Positions 15,803 to 23,448 of a DNA stretch of 33,458 bases are shown here, piece after piece. The stretch spans positions 1 to 33,458 of the forward strand of contig CAMSEM010000003.1 in the NCBI GenBank assembly GCA_947057505.1, read 5' to 3'. This DNA comes from an uncultured Clostridium sp. (lineage in GTDB: Bacteria > Bacillota > Clostridia > TANB77 > CAG-508). Under the pieces are notes generated by a model. It saw only the letters and a list, made by a program, of their open reading frames with translations. It was not told the origin of the DNA and did not search any database. Numbering within the stretch: the stretch's first letter is position 1; each line of letters begins with the position of its first letter. The position numbers and the translations under genes are program-made.

Positions 15803-17272
15803 TTAATCTATCTTTTCTTTTTCTAAATCTTTTAATGCTCTATCTGCTAATTTGGTGTATTTTAATTTTTTGTCTTTTATTTTTTCTGGAAGCTCTGGCA
15901 AAATTCCAAAGTTTGCATTCATTGGCTGAAAGTTACTGCTTGGAGTTGATATATATTTTGCCAAAGCTCCAATCATTGTTGTTTCTGGAAAGACTATTTT
16001 GTTTTCTTTTTGTATTTTTATAGAATTACTCTTTATTACTTCCTCATTTTTTTCACCACTTTTTGTTTTTTGCTCTTTCCATTGATTAGCTGCATTTAGC
16101 GCAGCTACTAAACCAGAGCAAATAGATTCTACATATCCCTCTACTCCTGTAATTTGCCCTGCAAAGTAAATATTTGGATTTAACTTCATTTGGTAATTTT
16201 CATTTAATAATTCTGTAGAATTAATATAGGTATTTCTATGCATCACACCATATTTGGCAAAACTGGCTGTTTCTAGTCCTGGTATCATGCTAAATACTCT
16301 TGCTTGTTCTCCAAATTTTAAATTCGTTTGAAATCCTACCATGTTAAATAAATTGCCTTCTGTATTATCTTGTCTTAATTGCACTATGGCATATGGTCTT
16401 TTACCAGTTCGTGGGTCGGTAAATCCTACTGGTTTTAATGGTCCAAAACGTAAGGTATCTTTTCCCCTTTTTGCCATTATTTCAATTGGCATACATCCTT
16501 CAAAAATTTCTTTTTTTTCAAATTCATGCAAAGTTACTACTTCTGCATTTGTTAAGTTCTCCCAAAATGTTTCATATTCTTCTTGGTTCATAGGTAAATT
16601 TAAATAGTCTGCCTCTATATTTTTATTTAGGCTTTCTTTCCATTCTTCTATGCTTTGTTCTTTTGGTCTTTCTTGTGTATACCTATCTCCCCAAAAAGCA
16701 ATATTCATATTGATAGAGTCCTTTTCTACAATTGGTGCTGCTGCATCGTAAAAATATAGTTTGTCTTGTCCAGTTAAATTTGCTATTTCTCTAGATAAAT
16801 TGTTAGAAGTAAGTGGACCTGTAGCTATAATAACAATTCCGTCTTTTGCCATTTGTTCAATTTCGCTTTGCCAATTTAGCGCTTCACTGTCATTTTGTAC
16901 ATTTCCTATTTCTTTTCGAATAATTTCTACATTTGGCATTTTTTGTAGCTCTTTGGTTACTTTTTTTGCAAATTCTTTACGGTCTACTGCTAAGGCCTGT
17001 CCTGCTGGCACTGCGGTTTCATCTGCTATACGAATTAAAAGAGAATCTAAAGCACGTAGTTCTTCTTTTAATAATCCACAAGCATTGGTGTGTAAGTTTG
17101 ATTTTAATGAATTACTACATACAATTTCTGCTAAATTTTCATTGCTATGTGCTGGTGAAAAATGATTTGGTTTCATTTCATATAGTTTTACTTTTATTCC
17201 TCTTTTTGCTATTTGGTAAGCAGCTTCAGATCCTGCTAAACCTCCACCAATTATACTAATATATTCTTTCAA
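15803..17272 (-). CDS. trmFO: tRNA (uracil-54) methyltransferase TrmFO
   Basis: A folate- and FAD-dependent enzyme that makes ribothymidine at position 54 of the tRNA T loop using methylene-tetrahydrofolate. It contains the FAD-binding IIGGGLAGSEAAYQIAKRG (residues ~7-25), CSNSLKSNLHTNACGLLKEELRALDSL, typical of TrmFO, RPYAIVQLRQDN, and NIYFAGQITGVEGYVESICSGL. The length of 489 exceeds the usual ~440 because of a lysine/glutamate-rich insertion (residues ~395-420) before FPETTMIGALAKYI. The start is a TTG with GGAGG upstream. trmFO commonly neighbours topA in Firmicutes; here a helicase gene and a plus-strand gene separate them. Confidence 0.95.
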   Translation of the reverse strand: MKEYISIIGGGLAGSEAAYQIAKRGIKVKLYEMKPNHFSPAHSNENLAEIVCSNSLKSNLHTNACGLLKEELRALDSLLIRIADETAVPAGQALAVDRKEFAKKVTKELQKMPNVEIIRKEIGNVQNDSEALNWQSEIEQMAKDGIVIIATGPLTSNNLSREIANLTGQDKLYFYDAAAPIVEKDSINMNIAFWGDRYTQERPKEQSIEEWKESLNKNIEADYLNLPMNQEEYETFWENLTNAEVVTLHEFEKKEIFEGCMPIEIMAKRGKDTLRFGPLKPVGFTDPRTGKRPYAIVQLRQDNTEGNLFNMVGFQTNLKFGEQARVFSMIPGLETASFAKYGVMHRNTYINSTELLNENYQMKLNPNIYFAGQITGVEGYVESICSGLVAALNAANQWKEQKTKSGEKNEEVIKSNSIKIQKENKIVFPETTMIGALAKYISTPSSNFQPMNANFGILPELPEKIKDKKLKYTKLADRALKDLEKEKID

Positions 17273-17344
17273 AATTGTATCCTCCCTAAATCATTTCTAA
17301 GTTTTAAAATCTTTTGATAAATTTTCTAAATATGTCAATGTGTT

Positions 17345-20329
17345 TTAACCAAAAAGTTCCATAACATCTTCTTTTGTTAATTGATTAATAAATGTATTTT
17401 GTGTAGATAGCATATTATCTATCAATTTTGCTTTTTTTTCTTGCAATTCATATATTTTTTCTTCTATAGAATTTTTGGTAATTAATTTATATACTTGTAC
17501 ATTATTCTTTTGCCCAATTCGATAGGTTCTATCTGTTGCTTGATTTTCTGCTGATATATTCCACCATGGGTCATAATGAATTACCATGTCTGCTCCTGTT
17601 AAGTTTAACCCTGTTCCACCTGCTTTTAAAGAAATTAAAAAGATTTTAATATTTTTGTCTTCATTAAATTTATCTACCAAATTAATTCTATCTGCAACTT
17701 TGGTTTGCCCTGTTAGTTTTAAGTAGGAAATTCCTCGCTTTTTTATTTCTTTTTCTATCATTTCAAACATAGAAGTATAGCCTGAAAATAATAATATTTT
17801 GTGTCCACTTTCTATGGCATCTGTCACAACTTCTATACATTGTTTTAATTTGCTACTTTCTCCTTCATAGTCTTGCAAAAATAGACTTGGATGGCAACAT
17901 ATTTGCCTTAACCTCATTAAAAGTGCTAATATTTTTATTTGGCTATTTTCAAATCCATTTGCTTGTATTTCTTGTGCTACTTCTTTTTTAGCTTGTGCTA
18001 AATACGATAGGTATACTTTTTGTTGTTCTTCTTCCATTTCATTATATAATACTGTAACTGTTTTATCTGGAAGCTCTGTTAATACTTCTTTTTTGATTCT
18101 TCTTAAAACAAATGGTTCTATCATTCTTTTTAAAGTTTGCATAGCTTGTGCATTTTCTTCTTTTATAATTGGTGTTTCATATAGCTCTTTAAATTTACGA
18201 TATTTAAACAAATAGCCAGGCATGATGTAGTCAAAAATAGACCATAGTTCTGAAAGTGAGTTTTCTATTGGAGTTCCTGTTGAGGCAAATCTTGTTTGGG
18301 CTGTAATTTTTTTAATGGCTTTTGCATTTTGTGTATTGTTGTTTTTGATATATTGTGCCTCATCTGCTATCATATATTTAAACTGATAATGATAGCCAGT
18401 ATAAATTTCAATGTCTCTTTTTAGTGAGTCATATGAAGTAATTACTAAATCATATTCTGGTATTTTAGCGATTTTTCTTTGCCTATCTATAGCTGAGCCA
18501 CTAATCACTGTTGCCTTTAAGCTTGGTGTAAATTTCATAGCTTCGCCTAACCAATTTAGAGTAAGCGAACTTGGGCATACTACTAAAGATGGTTTTGCAT
18601 TTTCTTTTTCTTCATTAACATAGGATAAAATTACTGCTAATATTTGAATGGTTTTTCCAAGTCCCATGTCATCTGCTAAAATGCCACCAAATTGATAATT
18701 GTCTAACATTTTTAACCATTGGTACCCTATTTTTTGGTAGACTCTCATTTGCGCATTTAGATTTTCTGGCATACTCACTTCTATTGCTGTTTGATTTTCT
18801 TTTAATTTATCTAGCATGGTTTGGTAGGCATCGTTTGTTTGTATGTGAACATTTTTTAAATTTTTTAGCATTTTATCTAAATATAAGCTTCTATAGCTAG
18901 GGAGTGTAATCATACCCTTTTCTAATTCTTCATAATTTGTATCCATTTCTACTGTTAGTTCTTGTAAGAATTGCATTGTTTGGGTATCTTCTAGTTTTAT
19001 ATAGCTTCCATCTTTTAACCTATGAAATTTCTTTTTTAAGTTGTACTTTTGTAGCATTTGGGATAAATCTGTTAAGTCAATTCCTATTTGAGATAGGTCT
19101 ATTTCTAGTAGGTGATTTTCTAACTTAATACCAACGTTTTGCATATGAAAATTAGTAATTTGTTTTTTTCTAAAACTCTCTGTTGCTAATACTTCATATT
19201 TTTTCATATAGGTTTCTATTTCTTCTGATAAAAAAGAAAATATTTTACTATCATTGGCTAAAATTAGCCTATTATTATTTTTGTCTAACATAAAACCTGT
19301 TTGAATAAACGTATTTAATGCCTCGTTCTCGCCAATCATATTTCTAGCAAAAGATTGATTTTGCCCTAATAATGGGTTAAATTCTTCTTCTCCATAACAA
19401 AATTTAATATCTGCTGTAATATTGTTTAATGCATCATAGTCTAAATAAATTTTAACTGCTAATTTTTTAGGTATACAGCTTTCTTGTATGATTTTAGGAA
19501 GTTTTTGTTTTTGAATGATTTGTTCCATATTGGGTGCTATCATTGCAAAAAAACTAGTTAGTTCTGCTGTATCCATTACAATGGAATTGGTATAATTTTT
19601 ACGTAGTACCTCTAATAATTTTAAGGTAGTGTTTTTAAATTGTTCACTACAGCGGTAAATTGCCTCTGGGCATAGTAGATAAAGGTATTCCTTACCTTGC
19701 AATATTTCATAGCTAAAAACATCAATATTACATTCTAGCTTAAATTCATCATTTTGTACTTGTTCAATATTAAAATGAATATTAGGTTCTTCTGCTTTAA
19801 AACAAATTGTTTTTTCTTTTTCTCCTTTTTGAAATAGCACTTGTTTGTTTTGAAGGCTGTCAAAGAAATCATCCAACCCAGTGTTAGAAATTAAAATACT
19901 ATCTGGTACAAAGTTTTTTGTATAATAGCTATAGCCATTTGCAATTTCATTATTGTATTTCATAATTTCTGCATATTTTAGTAAAAATTGAAGAATTGGC
20001 ATAGATGCTTCTTCAAAGCTTTCTGTTTTATGAATTACATTTAGTTTGTTTCCATATTGGTATACTTCTTGATTTAACATTTTCTCATAAAATTCTGGCA
20101 AGTTTTTTAGCTTGTATAGTTGTTTATCTCCTATTTTAAATTCTACTTTTAGTTGTTTGGTAAATTCGTTGTAAAATATTTTGGGAATTATTTTAATATT
20201 TTGCGCATATTCTTCTTTTTCTTGTGAGCCTTCTAGCTTTTGCTGTTCTGCTTGTATAAAGGTGGTTAGTAACTGTTTAAATACTCTATGATTTTCTTTT
20301 CTGCGAATTTCATTACTATTGTTTACCAT
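17345..20329 (-). CDS. SNF2-family DNA-dependent ATPase/helicase
   Basis: A Swi2/Snf2 superfamily 2 ATPase, a double-stranded DNA translocase. The N-terminal ~480 residues are a poorly conserved helical region. Then come GILADDMGLGKTIQ (Walker A), DEAQYIKN (Walker B), FASTGTPIENS (motif III) and KILLFSGYTSMFEMI (motif IV). AGGTGLNLTGADMVIHYDPWW (motif V) and QATDRTYRIGQ (motif VI) end the core. All ATPase motifs are intact. The track start (20347) is a TTG overlapping the ribosome site. The ATG at 20329, 10 nt after GGAGGT, is better and gives 994 residues. Its role in bacteria, in transcription recycling or genome maintenance, is not established. It is not close enough to RapA to use that name. 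Confidence 0.9.
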   Translation of the reverse strand: MVNNSNEIRRKENHRVFKQLLTTFIQAEQQKLEGSQEKEEYAQNIKIIPKIFYNEFTKQLKVEFKIGDKQLYKLKNLPEFYEKMLNQEVYQYGNKLNVIHKTESFEEASMPILQFLLKYAEIMKYNNEIANGYSYYTKNFVPDSILISNTGLDDFFDSLQNKQVLFQKGEKEKTICFKAEEPNIHFNIEQVQNDEFKLECNIDVFSYEILQGKEYLYLLCPEAIYRCSEQFKNTTLKLLEVLRKNYTNSIVMDTAELTSFFAMIAPNMEQIIQKQKLPKIIQESCIPKKLAVKIYLDYDALNNITADIKFCYGEEEFNPLLGQNQSFARNMIGENEALNTFIQTGFMLDKNNNRLILANDSKIFSFLSEEIETYMKKYEVLATESFRKKQITNFHMQNVGIKLENHLLEIDLSQIGIDLTDLSQMLQKYNLKKKFHRLKDGSYIKLEDTQTMQFLQELTVEMDTNYEELEKGMITLPSYRSLYLDKMLKNLKNVHIQTNDAYQTMLDKLKENQTAIEVSMPENLNAQMRVYQKIGYQWLKMLDNYQFGGILADDMGLGKTIQILAVILSYVNEEKENAKPSLVVCPSSLTLNWLGEAMKFTPSLKATVISGSAIDRQRKIAKIPEYDLVITSYDSLKRDIEIYTGYHYQFKYMIADEAQYIKNNNTQNAKAIKKITAQTRFASTGTPIENSLSELWSIFDYIMPGYLFKYRKFKELYETPIIKEENAQAMQTLKRMIEPFVLRRIKKEVLTELPDKTVTVLYNEMEEEQQKVYLSYLAQAKKEVAQEIQANGFENSQIKILALLMRLRQICCHPSLFLQDYEGESSKLKQCIEVVTDAIESGHKILLFSGYTSMFEMIEKEIKKRGISYLKLTGQTKVADRINLVDKFNEDKNIKIFLISLKAGGTGLNLTGADMVIHYDPWWNISAENQATDRTYRIGQKNNVQVYKLITKNSIEEKIYELQEKKAKLIDNMLSTQNTFINQLTKEDVMELFG

Positions 20330-20467
20330 TGTTTTTAATACCTCCAAATTAGGTTTTAAACCAGAATTTTGCTAGTGTAAAATTATATCATATTATGCTT
20401 AGTTTGGCAATTGCATTTTTTATACTTTTGGAAAATTTTAGGTAATTATTCAATGCTTGTTACTTAC

Positions 20468-20488
20468 CAAAATTGCTATATTACAAGT
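20468..20488. repeat. 21-nt exact repeat, copy 2
   Basis: Identical to 10200-10220, again intergenic and again followed by a T run. It lies between the divergent helicase gene and the small plus-strand membrane protein gene. Confidence 0.6.
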
Positions 20489-20569
20489 TTTTTCTTAATG
20501 TTACTAAATATTTACAAATTTTAGACCTTCTTGTAAATAGAATATTGCAAAAATAAAAAGTTGCGGAAT

Positions 20570-20598
20570 TTGACTTTTATGTAAAACTGATGTATGCT
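20570..20598 (+). promoter_or_regulatory. Promoter of the second small membrane protein gene
   Basis: TTGACT, a 17-nt spacer and TATGCT; five of six bases fit in the -35 and four of six in the -10. It sits 36 nt before the shared leader element. Confidence 0.6.
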
Positions 20599-20633
20599 AT
20601 GAATTAGATACAATTTATATATTAATTCCTATA

Positions 20634-20707
20634 TTCACTAATTAGTGAGGGAACCATTCCTCTTACTTTTTGGTTTTTCATATATAACATGTAGACAACA
20701 ATAAAAG
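20634..20707 (+). promoter_or_regulatory. Shared leader element, copy B (two hairpins)
   Basis: The leader of the 20726 gene. It holds the perfect palindrome CACTAATTAGTG, then GAGG(G)AA-CCA-TTCCTC, then ACTTTTT, ATATAACAT and CAATAAAAG. It matches copy A (3510-3581, minus strand) block by block over about 72 nt with a few small indels. The hairpin-plus-T-run arrangement could act as an attenuator. Confidence 0.6.
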
Positions 20708-20725
20708 AAAATGGAGGATATAATT

Positions 20726-21076
20726 ATGATTGGAAAATTTGTAGTGTGGTTTATCGTTTATGGGCTCAGTTTTTTGGTATCTAATGTACTTGGCTGGGTA
20801 GAACAAGGGATAGCATTTTTCTACATTTACCTTGGATTTTTAATTCTTTATGGTATTTGTATTATTATATTATTGGTACATGGGAAGCATGTTAATCTTG
20901 CTCCATGTGAAATGGAGCGGCTATTTGATACTATACCCAAAATGCTTATAACATTAGTGATTAACTTATTGGTAACATTCGTAATTACTAAACTTTTTAA
21001 TGTAAATTTTTATGTTGTTTACCAAATTATACTGTTTTGTCAATGTTTAGTTCCCAACATCAAAAAGAACAATTAA
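20726..21076 (+). CDS. Small four-helix membrane protein of unknown function
   Basis: A 116-residue, very hydrophobic protein that I do not recognise. It has predicted membrane helices at about residues 3-20, 27-50, 70-92 and 94-108, with a short polar loop (HGKHVNLAPCEMERLFDTIP) in the middle and a lysine/asparagine tail. The track starts it at 20711, but that ATG overlaps the GGAGG; the ATG at 20726, 8 nt after GGAGG, is the proper start. It stands alone on the plus strand among leftward genes, with its own promoter and a terminator shared with topA. Its leader is homologous to that of the 3165-3497 gene. It uses a CGG arginine codon, rare in the neighbouring housekeeping genes. Confidence 0.7.
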   Translation: MIGKFVVWFIVYGLSFLVSNVLGWVEQGIAFFYIYLGFLILYGICIIILLVHGKHVNLAPCEMERLFDTIPKMLITLVINLLVTFVITKLFNVNFYVVYQIILFCQCLVPNIKKNN

Positions 21077-21087
21077 CCAAATACAAA

Positions 21088-21129
21088 AAAATTCTTATGA
21101 GAAGATTTAATCTTTCTCATAAGAATTTT
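21088..21129. terminator. Bidirectional terminator between the small membrane protein gene and topA
   Basis: AAAATTCTTATGAG/CTCATAAGAATTTT is a perfect 14-bp stem with a 14-nt loop that can pair further (AAGA/TCTT). A and T tracts lie outside on both strands. Confidence 0.88.
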
Positions 21130-21170
21130 CTTTTTATTCTTTACTTTTCTTCTTTGTAGTAGCTTTTTTC

Positions 21171-23231
21171 TTACTTGCTGTTTTTTTTCTTTGCTGTAGT
21201 CTTTTTCTTTGCTTTTATTTCGTTTTGTTCCTTTTCTTTTTCTGGCTCCCATTTTTCTCCTGGTTTTGGTGGATTCCATGATATATATTCACAAGAGGTT
21301 CCATTGTTTTCACAAACGTAAAATTTTCTTCCTCTTTTTGTTTTTTTAATTTGTACTGTTCCACCACAAACAGGACAAGGCACTTCTATGGTTTCTATAA
21401 TTGGCTTTGCATTTTTACATTCTGGAAAGCCTGGACAAGCTAAAAACTTACCATACCTACCATATTTAATAACCATCATTTTACCACACTTTTCACATGG
21501 TACATCTGATACTTCTTCTACTAATTCTACATGTTCTAATTCTTTTTCTACTTTTTCTACTGTTTTTGAGAATGGTCCATAAAAATTACGAATAATTTGT
21601 TTCCATTCTTCTTTACCTTCTGCTATTTGGTCAAATTCTTCTTCTATTTTGGCTGTAAATTCTATATTGATAACATCTTTAAAGTTTTCTACTAATAATC
21701 CATTTACAATTTTGCCTAAGTCTGTTGGTACTAATTGCTTTTGTTCTTTTTGAATATATCTTCTTTCTAAAATAGTCGTAATAGTTGGAGAGTACGTACT
21801 TGGTCTACCGATTCCTTTTTCTTCTAATGCCTTTACTAAGCTTGCTTCTGTGTATCTTGCTGGTGGCTGTGTAAAGCTTTGTTTTGGCTCTAATTTTTCT
21901 TTTTTTACTTCTTGCCCTACTGTTAGTTCTGGAATAGCGTTACTATCTTCTTCTTTTTCACCTTCTATTGTTTCTACATAAAGAGTCATGAACCCTTTAA
22001 ATTTTAATGTTTGACCGCTTGCTCTAAAGTTATAGTTATTTACTTGTATATCGCAACTTATGGTGTCATAAATAGCTGTTGCCATTTGGCTTGCAATAAA
22101 GCGATGATAAATTAGCCTATATAATTTATATTGGTCGTTTGTTAAATAGTCTTTTATTTTTTCTGGGTTTAGGTCTACATAGGTTGGTCTAATTGCTTCA
22201 TGGGCATCTTGTGCATTTTGTTTTGTTTTGTAATAACGGTTTTCATAGTAGCTTGCACCATAGGTAGCTGTAATATAGTTTTTGGCAGCTGCCCTTGCTT
22301 CGTCTGAAATTCTAGTAGAGTCTGTTCTCATATAGGTAATTAAACCTACAGTTCCTCTTTCTCCTACATGTACACCTTCATATAACCCTTGTGCTACTGA
22401 CATGGTCTTCTTTAGAGTAAATCCTAATTTTCTAGATGCCTCTTGTTGCATGGTACTAGTAGTAAAAGGTGGAGCTGGTGCTTTTTTCTTTTCGCCTTTT
22501 TTTACATCTGCAACAATATAGGTTCCTTTTTGAATTTGGCTTAAAATTTCTTCTACTTCTTCTTTGGTATGAAGTTCTAACTTTTTACCAGCTTTTCCAT
22601 AAAAGGTTGCACCAAATTGCTTTTTAGAGTTTGGTTCTGTTAAGGTAGCATAAATATTCCAATACTCTTCTGGAATAAAGTGCTCTATTTCTTCTTCTCT
22701 ATCTACTATTAATTTTACTGCTACTGATTGTACTCTACCTGCAGATAGTCCTCTTTTTACTTTTTTCCATAGAACTGGGCTTATTTTGTACCCTACCATT
22801 CTGTCTAATACACGTCTTGCTTGCTGTGCATCTGTTAAGTTCATATCTATTTTTCTAGGTTTTTTGATAGATTCTTTTACTGTTTCTTTGGTAATTTCAT
22901 TAAAGGTAATTCTACAGCTACTATCTTCTGGAATTTCTAAAATATGGGCTAAATGCCATGCTATTGCTTCTCCTTCGCGGTCAGGGTCAGTTGCAAGATA
23001 CACTTGTTTTGCATTTTTAGCTTCTTTTTTTAAGGCTTTTATTAAATCTCCTTTTCCACGAATGTTAATATATTCTGGCTCAAAGTCTTGTTCTATGTTA
23101 ATTCCCATTTTAGATTTTGGTAGGTCTCTTATGTGTCCCATAGAGGCCATTACTTTTGTACTTCCACCTAAAAACTTTTTAATTGTGTTTGCTTTTGCAG
23201 GTGATTCTACAATAATTAATTTATCTGCCAT
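21171..23231 (-). CDS. topA: DNA topoisomerase I (type IA)
   Basis: It relaxes negative supercoils by single-strand passage. The Toprim domain is N-terminal (KLIIVESPAKANTIKKFLG, then ATDPDREGEAIAWHL with the acidic metal ligands). The active-site Tyr is in GLITYMRTDSTRIS. Two C-terminal zinc modules follow (CEKCGKMM...CPGFPEC and CPVCGGTV...CENNGTSC). The lysine-rich tail is read as KKKNSK then stop. One base less in the A8 tract (21181-21188) would extend it in a matching Lys/Ala/Thr pattern to a stop at 21134, just before the terminator. No ribosome site lies near the ATG; an AAGGAGA is 42 nt upstream in front of a two-codon ATG TTT TAG. Length 686 residues as read, normal. Confidence 0.96.
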   Translation of the reverse strand: MADKLIIVESPAKANTIKKFLGGSTKVMASMGHIRDLPKSKMGINIEQDFEPEYINIRGKGDLIKALKKEAKNAKQVYLATDPDREGEAIAWHLAHILEIPEDSSCRITFNEITKETVKESIKKPRKIDMNLTDAQQARRVLDRMVGYKISPVLWKKVKRGLSAGRVQSVAVKLIVDREEEIEHFIPEEYWNIYATLTEPNSKKQFGATFYGKAGKKLELHTKEEVEEILSQIQKGTYIVADVKKGEKKKAPAPPFTTSTMQQEASRKLGFTLKKTMSVAQGLYEGVHVGERGTVGLITYMRTDSTRISDEARAAAKNYITATYGASYYENRYYKTKQNAQDAHEAIRPTYVDLNPEKIKDYLTNDQYKLYRLIYHRFIASQMATAIYDTISCDIQVNNYNFRASGQTLKFKGFMTLYVETIEGEKEEDSNAIPELTVGQEVKKEKLEPKQSFTQPPARYTEASLVKALEEKGIGRPSTYSPTITTILERRYIQKEQKQLVPTDLGKIVNGLLVENFKDVINIEFTAKIEEEFDQIAEGKEEWKQIIRNFYGPFSKTVEKVEKELEHVELVEEVSDVPCEKCGKMMVIKYGRYGKFLACPGFPECKNAKPIIETIEVPCPVCGGTVQIKKTKRGRKFYVCENNGTSCEYISWNPPKPGEKWEPEKEKEQNEIKAKKKTTAKKKNSK

Positions 23232-23379
23232 GTTTTTTATTGATGTTAAACATTTTACTAAATGCTAAAACATTCTCCTTTTATGCTAGATTTAGGTTTT
23301 TTGTTTTAGGGTTTACCTATAAACCTACTAATGTTTATTTTTTCTAATTTGTATTTATTTTCATAAATGCTACTCTTGT

Positions 23380-23408
23380 ATAATAGCTTACTTTTTTAAA
23401 TTTTGCAA
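23380..23408 (-). promoter_or_regulatory. Promoter of topA
   Basis: On the minus strand TTGCAA, a 17-nt spacer and TATTAT lie in the gap between the surface protein gene and topA. A 6-bp GGTTTA-TAGG-TAAACC hairpin follows in the leader. Confidence 0.55.
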
Positions 23409-23448
23409 GTTGCTATTTGGCTCCCATTCAAAAGGCAACAAGGAAAGA

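Noticed and set aside
21073-21279. 68-residue minus-strand ORF overlapping the topA 3' end
   Set aside because: It is topA's tail region and the terminator read in a third frame, low-complexity Lys/Arg; the meaningful alternative is the topA homopolymer frameshift described above.
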